Assembly (NCBI GenBank): GCA_016987375.1
Contig: PJRA01000443.1
Span: 467,888 to 488,324, forward strand
Length of the DNA stretch: 20,437 nt
Direction of reading: 5' to 3'
Origin: Brachionus koreanus
Lineage: Eukaryota > Rotifera > Eurotatoria > Ploima > Brachionidae
In this document: in pieces, positions 1 to 8,927 of the stretch
How the letters are laid out: each line of letters begins with the position of its first letter
Position numbering within the stretch: the stretch's first letter is position 1
Position numbers and translations under genes: made by a program
Notes under the pieces: model-generated
What the model saw: the letters and a program-made list of their open reading frames with translations, nothing else
What the model was told of the DNA's origin: nothing
The model's database searches: none

Positions 1-445
1 AGCCACTTTTTTTATAAACCTGCATAATAGACAAATTAACAACGATCAAGGTTTTTTTTTCATTATAGCGTCTATATAAATTCAAAAATAAATCTTTCTC
101 AAAAAAAAATTTAATTCTATTTGAAATTTGAAAAAAAGTTCCTTTCGAAAATTCAAAAAAAATAACTAAAAAAAGTCTAACAATCTTTTTCTATTTTTCA
201 ATTAAAAATAAAAAGAATCGAATGTTTGAAACTCTTTAAGGTAAAGAGAAAATCCAAAATCAAAATTATTTTCTTTATCTAAAATAAATCAGAGTAGATA
301 CCAAAATTTTTATTTACCAAAACGATTTTAAAATTTAATGATTTCATTTTATTTTAGGTAAAAAAAATTATTATCTAATAAAATGGATGGCATAATAGTG
401 ATCTCATTTATTTAAATAAAATTTATCTAGTTAATTTATTTTTTA
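1..445. other. AT-rich spacer, no gene seen
   Basis: Very AT-rich sequence with homopolymer runs and no convincing reading frame on either strand. A TTTATT at 435-440 (AATAAA on the minus strand) lies just beyond the stop codon of the following minus-strand gene and could be its poly(A) signal. Confidence 0.5.
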
Positions 446-964
446 TTAAATGCTCATTTTGTTAAGACTTGTGTTAGAGTTGACATTTCCATTTTCATTA
501 GCAGTGGAGCCCGGGTTGTAAGTATTTCTAATATGCAACACGGACAAATCGATTCCAGAAGTCGCCGCAGCATTTATATTCTGAGAGTTAACATTATTAT
601 TGCTATAAATGCGTCTTGGGCCGATAAGAGAATTCTTGGCTGCGGGCTTAAATATCACCAGGTCATACCGGTTATTTATCTTGTATTGATCAGATGAATT
701 GTACATTATTTTTGCTATTAGTATAAAGCCTAGCCAGACACCTATAAAAATAAAGCCGACTACAGTTGGCACTGGCGTGAATTCATGCGTTTCTCTTTTA
801 GTTCTATTATTGACTGGAACATTGCATCTTTCATTATTGTATGCTGGTACTTCGATAGGAGACAAGTGAGTGGCCACTATGATCACATTAAATTGTTTGA
901 TTAAATAGAATAAAAATATATTTGATACCAATTTTTTGGTAAAAAGCACAAGGATACTTGGCAT
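446..964 (-). CDS. small single-pass membrane protein, paralogue A
   Basis: An open frame of 172 residues. One strong membrane segment lies at about residues 66-86, followed by a polar tail with DLVIFKP (101-107) and SGIDLS (136-141). The same motifs at the same spacing occur in the next minus-strand gene (1286-1648), so the two are tandem paralogues. ATG at 964 is the first Met after an in-frame stop. However, the first ~30 residues are encoded by very AT-rich DNA and end at a good 3' splice site (ATAG at 880-877). They may therefore be intron sequence read through, with the true upstream exon not identified; otherwise they could be a signal peptide. No family recognised. The short length, one membrane segment and conserved juxtamembrane motif recall accessory subunits such as KCNE, but I see no homology that proves it. 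Confidence 0.6.
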   Translation of the reverse strand: MPSILVLFTKKLVSNIFLFYLIKQFNVIIVATHLSPIEVPAYNNERCNVPVNNRTKRETHEFTPVPTVVGFIFIGVWLGFILIAKIMYNSSDQYKINNRYDLVIFKPAAKNSLIGPRRIYSNNNVNSQNINAAATSGIDLSVLHIRNTYNPGSTANENGNVNSNTSLNKMSI

Positions 965-1285
965 AATAAAAAAAAAATATTCTCAAACAATAAATTAATT
1001 TTTGAATTTTAGATAATGAAAAAAAAAATGTATAAAAATAAAATTGAATTTTATTGATTTTTTTAAAGCTTAATACTAAAAAATTTTAAAATTTTCTGAT
1101 AAAATTACTGCTAAATAATAAATTTAAATTAATTTTATCATATTTTAATTTTGCTAAACAATTTGATATTTTAAATTTGATAAAAAAAAACATTTAAAAA
1201 TAAATCTATTTTAATTAGAATACAAGAAAAAAATATATATATCTAAAATAATTTAAAAAAAATTTTTTCAAAAAATCTGATTCAT
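965..1285. other. spacer between the two membrane-protein paralogues
   Basis: About 320 bp of A/T-rich DNA with no supported gene. It must contain the 3' end of the 1286-1648 gene and the promoter, and perhaps a 5' exon, of the 446-964 gene. Confidence 0.4.
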
Positions 1286-1648
1286 TCAAAAAAGTGAACA
1301 ATTAGAAGCAGCGCTATATTTTCTATAGAAGCGTGGTGAAATGGGCACTTTTGAAATGTCAAAGCCTGATTGAGAAGTCACTTTAATATTGTGCTGTAAT
1401 ATCGGACTGTTGTCAAACATTTTTGTGCATCCAAAGCCAGCAGTTTTTTGAAAAGGCTTGAACATTATTAAATCGAATTTATTTTCATCAAAATGTTCTT
1501 CAGCTGAGGTCATAATTTTGAGAAAAATAAGCAGGAGAACCCAAACTCCTATGAAGCAAACTGTTATGATTGTAACAGCAGGCATCTCATCTGAATCTAA
1601 TGGAGCTTTTGGGTAGTTAAAAATCGATTTTGAGTCTTTTGGTTCCAT
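1286..1648 (-). CDS. small single-pass membrane protein, paralogue B
   Basis: An intact 120-residue frame from ATG at 1648 to TGA. A soluble N-terminus of ~24 residues is followed by one membrane segment (about 25-45) that contains FIGVW (32-36), then KIM, DLIMFKP (59-65) and SGFDIS (94-99). The tail ends in Ser/Tyr/Cys-rich sequence. Paralogue A (446-964) has FIGVW and SG-x-D-x-S 63 residues apart; here they are 62 apart, so membrane segment and cytoplasmic-side motifs were conserved after duplication while termini diverged. The better composition compared with the flanks supports real coding. Function unknown; topology and partners cannot be read from the sequence. Confidence 0.7.
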   Translation of the reverse strand: MEPKDSKSIFNYPKAPLDSDEMPAVTIITVCFIGVWVLLLIFLKIMTSAEEHFDENKFDLIMFKPFQKTAGFGCTKMFDNSPILQHNIKVTSQSGFDISKVPISPRFYRKYSAASNCSLF

Positions 1649-2489
1649 GTTTAGATTTTGTTTTTAGCAAAAAACAGTTATTTAAAATTTATTTTCGGGC
1701 TTCTATGTTTAAAAATCAAATATTTAAATTTCAGTATAAATCGATTGTGTCAATAAAAATTCAATTTTATAACTTTTCAAATAGAAATTTGTTTTCTTTT
1801 TTTATATTAAATAATTCAACTTGTCAATCTTTTTTAGCTAAAATTGAATTTCTATTTTTTTTCTTTAGTTTAGCAGGAATATTTTTGACAAGCACATTCA
1901 TTTCTAAATTTATTCTAAAATAGAAATTTTTTTCATTTTAAATTTATCTTCTTTATGTGTGGTAGTACTTAAATTTATGCTCTTTAAATCTTTCATTAAA
2001 TTAAATTTATATTTTGTATTAGAAGCGTAATTTTTTTTTATAATATCAAAATAATGTCAATAATATCAATTTGATTGAAAGTCTGTTCAAAAAGGAAGCT
2101 TTTTTTTACAGCAATCTTAATTAGTATGGCTTAAAAAAACTAGAAGCTTATGAAAAGATTAAATTCTAAATTTTCAAAAAGCAAAGATATTTTAATTAAA
2201 AAAATTATTGTAGTAAAAAAGCTCAATTTTTTTAGACTAAGGTTATATGAAAAAATATAATTAAAATTGCTCGTGCTGATTACATCTTTTAATTATTATA
2301 AATAAACCTTCACTTAATATTTTTCTACTCGATGATGGAGATTTTGAGAATTGAAAATAATTAGATGAAATAAAATTTAATAATTATTGCTGAAATATTC
2401 AAAAATTCAAAATATATAAAAATATATATCAATCACTTATTCTAATTTTTTATATCAAAAGCTAAATGAAATAAAATAAAAAATAAAAA
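1649..2489. other. AT-rich spacer
   Basis: No supported gene. A 97-codon plus-strand frame at 1630-1923 overlaps the first exon of the minus-strand gene and is built of Phe/Ile/Lys/Asn codons expected from random AT-rich DNA. Confidence 0.4.
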
Positions 2490-2630
2490 AGCGAGTAGTT
2501 TGATTCCTCTCTTGTAACAGCCTTCTTTAACTTGGGTCTTGGTTAATAAAATGCCGTCCTGGGTGCGAAAAATATGATAATAAGAAGAAGCTTGTTTTAA
2601 GCATATTTTAACTTTCCACTAGACATATTT
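2490..2630 (-). pseudogene. mariner-like transposase fragment (C-terminal part)
   Basis: Read on the minus strand, one frame gives SSYYHIFRTQDG followed about 20 codons later by CYKRGIKLL. These correspond to the third catalytic block (S-D-Y-H-L-F-R) and the C-terminal FYxRGIxxL motif of mariner transposases. The catalytic Asp position reads Tyr, and the intervening segment is shorter than in intact enzymes. The piece is embedded in AT-rich noncoding DNA and is clearly dead. A related terminal motif (WYKRRI) occurs at 13.94 kb and 15.36 kb. Confidence 0.5.
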
Positions 2631-2639
2631 CACGAATTG

Positions 2640-3105
2640 CTGCTGTTGATTATTTGCAAAATTTCAAAAATTTTAATTTTCTTTTTTAAAATATGATAGA
2701 ATTAAATAAACATAGAGTTAAACGTTTTGAAAAGCATTCAATTCTGTTTGCTTTAACATATAATTAATTAAGAGAAAGACGGAACCGTTTAATCTTTAAG
2801 AAACTGCCTAAAATCAAACTTAAAAATATACAAATACTTGAGCTTGTAACTAAATGGTGCTAATACCGAAAAAATATACTTACATAATCCTAATGAAAGT
2901 CCAGCAACAAAGGAAAAGAAAAAAATTTATTTTTACTTATATCCAAAATAAAATTTTAAAATTCAAAGCATGTAATTTCAAACTAATTTCCTATAAATAA
3001 TGCAGACTTATTAAAAATAGACACATAAACTGTTCTTCATGTGTTTTTTTATTCTTATTCTTTTTTTTTTTAAATTACTACATCACCCATGAGGTGTTTT
3101 TTGAT
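2640..3105. other. AT-rich spacer
   Basis: No gene recognised. A short perfect stem (ACACAT...ATGTGT) near 3021-3044 is followed by a T run; in a eukaryotic context I give it no meaning. Confidence 0.35.
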
Positions 3106-3109
3106 ATAA

Positions 3110-3153
3110 ATATTATTATTATTATATGACTTAAAGTAATAATAATAATAATG
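3110..3153. repeat. ATT/AAT inverted microsatellite, probable LINE tail
   Basis: Runs of TAT/ATT (3110-3125) and AAT (about 3138-3153) face each other around a 12-nt spacer, so the stretch can fold into a hairpin. On the minus strand the second run directly follows the GC-richer sequence downstream of the LINE reverse transcriptase relic. Short trinucleotide tails of this type are common at LINE 3' ends. Confidence 0.5.
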
Positions 3154-3720
3154 ATAAGATACTGCAGGATATCTGCGGAGCAAGACTAAAGTTTTGGTAG
3201 CTGAAATAAAAAAAAAAAAAAAATTAGTCAGTGTTCAATTTAGTTATCCAGGTCTATACATATGCATAGTAGCGTTTCATTTTTCAATTTTATTTCTACT
3301 TTTCTCATCTTTTCTTCCAATTGATTAATTTAATTTAGATAATAATGAGTGGCTAATTTTCAGCATCAGATCAGCATCCAGCCCTGGCAGCCACGGGTTC
3401 TTCGATGGACACAGAGGTTTCAAACCGACTGGAGCCAAGGTAACTTTATTTATTATTCTCGAAGTTTGTAACCTCTATACCTTTGTTTGTGTCCTCGGAT
3501 ATTGCTTGCTGGACAGGTCGTTATGAGGGAGTTGCATTTAATTACAGGGTTTTGCCAGGTTAATAAGCTGAGGTGGGTTCACACATCTAAAAAATTCTAT
3601 TAAGTCTCCTCTTTCTCGTCTTGCTTTTAGAGTCGTTAACTCAAGCACTGCTAATCTTTGCTCATATTTTAAGTTCCTAATCTCAAGGACCAACTTAGTT
3701 GCACGTTTTTGTAATTTTTT
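3138..3720 (-). mobile_element. 5'-truncated non-LTR retrotransposon (LINE) relic
   Basis: On the minus strand, 3720-3541 translates without stops to the C-terminal end of a LINE reverse transcriptase. It contains KRATKLVLEIRNLKYEQRL and, further on, KARRERGDLIEFFR, matching the family pattern KRATKLVPxLRxLxYEERL...RRxRGDMIxxYK. A stop at 3540-3538 is a one-base frameshift: the next frame continues with SNIRGHKQRYRGYKLRE, matching the usual RGHxxKL block. Downstream is GC-rich sequence (3364-3440), then an ATT/AAT tail near 3138-3153. The element is 5' truncated, frameshifted and inactive. An alternative for 3364-3440 is a plus-strand exon, since it lies between TTTTCAG and AAG|GTAACT and is open; I prefer LINE 3' sequence. 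Confidence 0.7.
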
Positions 3721-3724
3721 TGTA

Positions 3725-4256
3725 AATTTTATAATTAAAAAGATGCTAAAATCAAAAATATTCCTTAACTCTTAGAAAAACGCAAAACTCTATGAATAAA
3801 CATAAAAAAATAATTTAAAAAAAAAATCTTTTATGTTTATTCTAAACATGGAAATAATAAAAATGGTTGAAAAAACTTTGACTCGAACAAGTCAACAGTT
3901 CTTGGCTAGCATGCATATTTTTCTTCTACTATTTAAGTACATAACTTTTAATAAATTTAATTATTTTTAAACCCATGTTCTTTGAAAAAAGATATTTTAA
4001 CATTTTTACTTTGCACTCGTATTTTTTCTAAAATAGATTGCCAAACACTAAAATCATATTCGTATTTAAAAATTCAAATAAAATACAAGTAATAAATATT
4101 AAAGTTTATTTAAATTTGCTTTTGATTATTCTAAGGATAAACTCAAATAAAATAGAGCTAATTTTTAGTAAACAAAATTTATATTAAAAGTTCGAATTAA
4201 AAAAAAAATTCCCATATTCAAAATCGAAAACAGAAAACAAGCAAAACTATACATAT
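3725..4256. other. AT-rich spacer
   Basis: No gene or repeat recognised in about 530 bp between the LINE relic and the poly(A) signal of the 4310-5005 gene. Confidence 0.35.
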
Positions 4257-4262
4257 TTTATT
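4257..4262 (-). promoter_or_regulatory. poly(A) signal of the two-pass membrane protein gene
   Basis: TTTATT on the plus strand, AATAAA on the minus strand, about 48 nt beyond the stop codon at 4310. Confidence 0.5.
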
Positions 4263-4309
4263 TACAAATAAAAATATTCTCAAATTATTACACATTGTTT
4301 TTAAAATTT

Positions 4310-5005
4310 TTACATGGCTTCAGTTTCGATAACTATAATTGTCGGAGTTGTAAGTGCATTTCTTTCGACACCAGAAGTTTCACTTGAGCCTAGCTCAGGC
4401 CCTTTGCTTGACTTTTTTTTTCGTTTCCTTCTCTTTTTCATTTCTTCTTCTCTTAAAATGTCTCTGTCCAAATAATACAAGTGATTATGATGATTGTGAT
4501 GAGAAAATATAGAAGAGACAATACTCTGTGATCTGGAGGCTGAGCTGTAGTATTTCGGCTTTTGAAAATAGTGAACTAGTGCGCCTATAAAGACGAATGA
4601 AATGATAGCCAAAACGATAAACACAGTCGTGAATAGAACAAATAATTTGTTGGATAAATTTACTTTATCATTTGATAAAGTAAAGTCATAAATGGGCATA
4701 TCAGCACTATCAGTCTTATTACCATATTGTTTTGGCCATTTCGATTCTGAATTCTCATCAACAGCATCATTTGAAAATACAAACCAAATGATTAGAAGAA
4801 CAAATAAAACAAAGAACACAATGGCCGTGAGGAGTCCGCGAGACAGCTTGCATTTTGGCAATTTGATCGAGTTAGGTCTAATGCAAGAACTTCGAAAAAT
4901 GTCCGATATTATTTCTTTTTGCGGCCTAGAGCCTGCTTCGTCAATATCTAAATTCTCATTACTTATTTCTCTCACACACTTGGATCCAATTATTTCATTA
5001 ATCAT
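4310..5005 (-). CDS. unrecognised two-pass membrane protein
   Basis: A 231-residue intact frame from ATG at 5005. Two clear hydrophobic segments lie at about residues 58-78 and 120-146. The loop between them has two N-glycosylation sequons (NKT at 96, NLS at 116), suggesting that loop faces the lumen or cell exterior and both ends face the cytoplasm. The cytoplasmic tail has a His-rich patch (HHNHHNH, 169-175), an acidic then strongly basic run (EEEMKKRRKRKKK, ~186-198) and a hydrophobic/acidic C-terminus (TIIVIETEAM). KCKLSRG just before the first membrane segment could anchor it. GC content well above the flanks supports coding. No family recognised. A perfect CRE octamer lies ~150 nt upstream. 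I see no splice sites that demand extra exons, but an upstream exon cannot be excluded. Confidence 0.65.
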   Translation of the reverse strand: MINEIIGSKCVREISNENLDIDEAGSRPQKEIISDIFRSSCIRPNSIKLPKCKLSRGLLTAIVFFVLFVLLIIWFVFSNDAVDENSESKWPKQYGNKTDSADMPIYDFTLSNDKVNLSNKLFVLFTTVFIVLAIISFVFIGALVHYFQKPKYYSSASRSQSIVSSIFSHHNHHNHLYYLDRDILREEEMKKRRKRKKKSSKGPELGSSETSGVERNALTTPTIIVIETEAM

Positions 5006-5152
5006 TTTTAACTTATGATTAAATACATTTATCTAAATAAAGGTTTTTAAAAATTTATTCCTGAAAAGACTAGGAATTTTTCAGATTTGGTTTTAAAATT
5101 TTAAGTTTTCAAGTGTAAGTCATAATTTCGGCATGCTTTTAGACATTTAAAT

Positions 5153-5160
5153 TGACGTCA
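5153..5160. promoter_or_regulatory. CRE-like palindrome TGACGTCA
   Basis: A perfect 8-bp CREB/ATF consensus palindrome 148 nt upstream of the start codon of the minus-strand 4310-5005 gene, within AT-rich DNA where G/C-containing octamers are rare. Function is inferred from position and motif only. Confidence 0.35.
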
Positions 5161-6461
5161 AACTAACTAAAACTAATCAATAACTTACTAGCTCTTGCTA
5201 TTTTAACCAAATTTATTTCAAAGAATAATACTTATTTGGTGAAAATCCATTATTTTCTTTAATTTCCTTAAACAGAGTATTCGTGCCTCTTATGTTTAGT
5301 TTCTTTAAAAATTACACAACAAACTTGTTTGAACACAATTCTATTTTTTTGCTAAATAAATATTTGCAAATAATGCTGCAATCGATATGATTTAAGACAA
5401 TTATTTGTGCTGTATTTTTTTGTGTATCTAATAAACTAATTTAAAATTTTTTTTTTTTTTTTTAAATTAATCTGGTCAAAAACAAATTGCGAAAATTTAG
5501 TCAAACAAAACAACATTGGAAAGTAGAAAAAAATAAAGTTTTTTCAAAATTTTCTCTATTTACTAAAGTGCAAAAATAAAATTCACTCAATTTCAATAAA
5601 TTATCTACTAAGACTAGTGTTTAAAACCATCTCTCTGGTGACGTAATGACGTTGATAAGCAGCATTCTTTTTGGTCTCTGGTGGCAAATTAAAATTTGCA
5701 TTTTAGCTTTGATTTTTTTTTGAATAAATAAAAATTGAATAAGAAATTGAGTCAAGACACAAATTTAAAAAATAAGAAATTTATTAATTTTAAATTTAAT
5801 TTTTTGCATTTATTGTCAGGTAACACAATATATAAATTATTTAACTTAATCAGTTGTATTAATACACACCATTGATTAATTAATTTAAAATGATTCATTG
5901 ATTTAATTTAACTGCTAAAAATTAATCACTCCTTTTTTTAAAAATGTAATTTTCTTTTGTCAAAATTTCAACTAGAATATTACAAGTAAATAAATAGTTC
6001 TTAAAAATGTAATTGAATTAATCAATTACTTTCTGATACCCAGTTAATTAAAAAAAAAAAGCAATTTTTGCAGAATTACATTATAAAACAATTTTCTAAA
6101 ACTAATCGATGATATTCGAGTACTGGCAAAAAAAATAATTAATTTTTTTCTTCTCAAATTCATGTGATGTGATCATGATGCAAAAATCAAAATTAGCATT
6201 TTAAAACAAATAAATTAAAGTGAAAATAAGCTTTTAAAAAATCTGTTTTTCTTTTTTAATTATAAAAATATTTTTGAAAAATTACTTATTTATTTTTTTT
6301 GTTAGTATTAAAAATAGAATCAAATAACTTCCTAGATTTAATTTATTTCTGAAAAAATGTCCTAGTCTTTTACCCTGATAGTCAGAATTGCATTCTTTAA
6401 ATAAAGATTAATGCAGGACATTAATCAATATTTTGTCTTTATAAATCTATGCTGATATTGC
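5161..6461. other. AT-rich spacer with one GC-richer island
   Basis: No gene recognised. A GC-richer island at 5610-5710 holds two CRE half-site-like motifs and a repeated TCTCTGGTG. The remainder is A/T tracts and many TAAT cores, which are uninformative at this base composition. Confidence 0.4.
5639..5652. promoter_or_regulatory. double CRE/ATF-like motif
   Basis: TGACGTAATGACGT: two CREB/ATF-type half sites in direct tandem in the 1.8-kb gap between two divergent genes (4310-5005 minus and ACTR10 plus). Possible enhancer or promoter element; evidence is motif only. Confidence 0.25.
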
Positions 6462-6496
6462 ACTTTTTGAAAGACAGAAAACGACTTTCAAAAAGT
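6462..6496. repeat. perfect 12-bp inverted repeat
   Basis: ACTTTTTGAAAG (6462-6473), an 11-nt loop, then CTTTCAAAAAGT (6485-6496), a perfect hairpin about 285 nt upstream of the ACTR10 start codon. A shorter GACAGAA/TTCTGTC pair brackets part of it. Confidence 0.5.
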
Positions 6497-6780
6497 CAAA
6501 GTGAATCACAATATTATTTAAAGTCTTCTGTCCCAAACTTATAGAAAATGTAGCCGAATGAAAAAGACTGGACAAAAGAATAAAATAGAAAAGCTATAGA
6601 AAAAATTTAAATATTTAAATTCCTGCTTAATTAGATTTGATTATTGAAATTTAAAATATTTGAAAATTGATCGATTTTGATCTAATGTTAACTTAATTAT
6701 TTTAATTTATTTAGACACTGAGCTATATTTTAGAGAAAGAATATGTTTTCACATGACATAATTTAAGAAAAATAAAAAAA

Positions 6781-7977
6781 ATGAATTTTTTTGAACCGTT
6801 TGCAGATAAGCCAGCCATAATTATTGACATTGGACAAGCTTACACAAAATGCGGATTTGCTGGCGAATCGGCGCCTCACGCAATAATACCATCTCAAGTA
6901 ACTCTCAATTCAAAACGCTATTATTTACACAACTATAAATTATTACCACATGGAATTGAGACGCTTAAGGAAATGTTTATTGAATTTTTATACAATATTT
7001 ATTACAAAATTTTAAATGCCAATTCGAGAGAGCGCAAAGTTGTTATTGTTGAATCAATAATGACTTCAAGCGACTTTAGAAAAACTCTCGCTGATGTTCT
7101 ATTCAACGATTTTCATGCAGTATCAGTGCTTTTAATACCCACACATTTGGCTTGTACATACACACTAGGAATTAGCCGCGCACTGGTGGTCGACATGGGC
7201 TACAATGACTGTCAAATAATGCCAATAAGTGATGGCTATTCGCTGACCAATTTGTGCTCATTCGCCAAATTAGGAGCTAAACACCTGCATGATTACTTAA
7301 AGATCTTGATTGAAAAGTATGCTTTGGTTACCGTTGATGGAGAAAAGGTTCTTTTTTCCAGTCTATCTAATCAACCCACACTAACAGAAAAGATTCTCGA
7401 AGACATCAAACTAAGATGTTGCTTTGTGACAAGTTTTGAAAGAGCTCAAAAAATATACAAACAAATGGAAATTAAACAAACAGATTCATTTAATGATCTA
7501 GAGTTTCAATTCGCCCCTGAATGCGACTATACAATTGAGAGCATGATTGTGCACATACCCGGCTATGTCAGAGAAATGGCTTGTGAAATATTTTTCAAAA
7601 ATGAAATCGATTCAGATCAATGCTTGCAGAATTTAATTATTGACACCATATGCAAAACTCCAATCGATTTAAAAAAAGAATTTGCATCTAATGTGGTTCT
7701 GGCTGGCGGTGGTTGTATGCTCGATGGCTTTAAGCCTCGTTTGGCTAAAGAAATTAATGCTCTCATTGAGACCAAGTCAAATGTGTTTCCTTGTCAAAAA
7801 TTGAGCTATCACAAAACGCCTAGTCATGAAAATTACACGGCATGGCTTGGTGGTGCCATATTTGGCTCTTTAGACATTCTAGACAATTACAGCATTCAAA
7901 ATACACAGCACAAAGAACTCGAGTCTTTGCCTGACTGGTTTTCTATTCAAATCCGAAACAACCTAGTTCAAACTTAA
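6781..7977 (+). CDS. ACTR10: actin-related protein 10 (Arp10/Arp11), dynactin pointed-end subunit
   Basis: A 398-residue single-exon frame (human protein 417). ACTR10 caps the pointed end of the Arp1 filament of dynactin with p62, p25 and p27, and helps attach dynein to cargo in the cytoplasm. Actin-fold landmarks in order: IIDIGQAYTKCGFAGE (14-29, first nucleotide loop), VVIVES (87-92), VVDMGYND (136-143, where actin has DSGDG), ILEDIKLRCCFV (205-216), NVVLAGGGCMLDGF (304-317) and AWLGGAIFGSL (354-364), then a C-terminal DWF. TKCGFAGE, LEDIK-R-CFV and AWLGGAIFG are diagnostic of the Arp10 group. The phosphate loops depart from actin, as usual in this divergent Arp. ATG at 6781 follows an A-rich leader; a poly(A) signal lies at 8028-8033. 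Confidence 0.95.
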   Translation: MNFFEPFADKPAIIIDIGQAYTKCGFAGESAPHAIIPSQVTLNSKRYYLHNYKLLPHGIETLKEMFIEFLYNIYYKILNANSRERKVVIVESIMTSSDFRKTLADVLFNDFHAVSVLLIPTHLACTYTLGISRALVVDMGYNDCQIMPISDGYSLTNLCSFAKLGAKHLHDYLKILIEKYALVTVDGEKVLFSSLSNQPTLTEKILEDIKLRCCFVTSFERAQKIYKQMEIKQTDSFNDLEFQFAPECDYTIESMIVHIPGYVREMACEIFFKNEIDSDQCLQNLIIDTICKTPIDLKKEFASNVVLAGGGCMLDGFKPRLAKEINALIETKSNVFPCQKLSYHKTPSHENYTAWLGGAIFGSLDILDNYSIQNTQHKELESLPDWFSIQIRNNLVQT

Positions 7978-8017
7978 TTTTTTTTCAACCTGTAAAACCT
8001 GCTTATATGTTGGCGTT

Positions 8018-8258
8018 CTAGCTTAAAAATAAATCATTACTGTTTGAGCTGATTTTATTCTATAAACAAAATAAAAAAAAAAAAAAAATGAATAGATTAA
8101 TTCCAGTCTTATCTGATGGCAAAATTTTACTTGGTTTAATTCGATAAGCCTTAGATTTGGCATACTCTTATTAGACACTGATGAAAAAACTGTTTGATTA
8201 ATAAGACTTTTCCTATGATTAATGTTCAAGCTCTTAGATAATTTAGTTTTAGACAAGC
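8018..8258 (-). CDS. possible terminal exons of a small minus-strand gene
   Basis: Tentative. On the minus strand an open exon (8258-8131) begins after a TAG that could be a 3' splice site. It encodes a Ser/Lys/Asn-rich peptide ending LRLIELNQ. A donor GTAAAA (8130) and an acceptor TTTATAG (8060) preceded by a long T tract bound a 71-nt intron. Splicing is phase 0 and continues for 13 codons to TAG at 8018. There is no in-frame ATG in the first exon, so upstream exons would be needed and were not found. The gene would converge on ACTR10 and overlap its 3' UTR. The composition could also arise by chance. Confidence 0.22.
8028..8033 (+). promoter_or_regulatory. ACTR10 poly(A) signal
   Basis: AATAAA about 50 nt after the ACTR10 stop codon. 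Confidence 0.5.
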
Positions 8259-8920
8259 CTATTTTAAAATTTTACCAGTCTTTTATTGCAATAATTTTCT
8301 AATCTAAAAAGCATAACAAAAAAAACTTAGTTTTTTCTAAAAAAATATTTTTTGTGTGTGATTAATTTAAGTAGATAAATTAATAATTAGATAGTTGCCA
8401 AAAATGAAAAATTAAAGATAATTTGAATTTGTTATAGACTCAATTATATTAGAGAAAAAAAATTGATTAATAATAATATATTTTACTACCACAAAATTAT
8501 TGATATATATATATATATTTAGACTAATTGATCCTTCGAGTATACTTAAAATAATCAATTTTGCGTCAAAGCTTAATTTGTTCAATTTGAAAAATGTCGA
8601 GAAATTTTTCATCTATTCAATGAACAAGAAAAAAATTTCCAACGTCATTTTTTGCTCTAAATTTGTGGATCAATTATCAACAGGATATAGAATAATTTTA
8701 TTTTCTTTGTATTTTAATTCTATGAATTAAACCAAGTAAAAGTTTTAGAAGAGTAATGAAAATTCGAGAGCATGATGGGGCTTTTGAAACTAAGTATTTA
8801 GATTTTTTTATTAATTTTAAAATATTTAAAAAAAAAATTCATCATATTATTTGTTATGACTTCATCTAAATTGAAATATTTTTATAATTATATAAATTTA
8901 TTTTATCATTCTGTTAAGAC
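8259..8920. other. spacer with an unsupported plus-strand frame
   Basis: AT-rich, with a short (TA)n run near 8502-8517. A plus-strand frame to 8730 (IDPSSILKIINFASK...) has somewhat better composition than its flanks but resembles nothing I know. I leave it unannotated. Confidence 0.3.
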
Positions 8921-8927
8921 TGGTTCG

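Noticed and set aside
1630..1923. 97-codon plus-strand open frame
   Set aside because: Overlaps a real gene on the other strand; residue content (Phe, Lys, Ile, Asn) is what random AT-rich DNA gives, with no motif.
4692..5018. 108-codon plus-strand open frame
   Set aside because: Antisense shadow of the two-pass membrane protein gene.
8500..8730. Plus-strand open frame of 76 codons
   Set aside because: No domain, starts inside a TA repeat, no convincing splice sites; chance cannot be ruled out.
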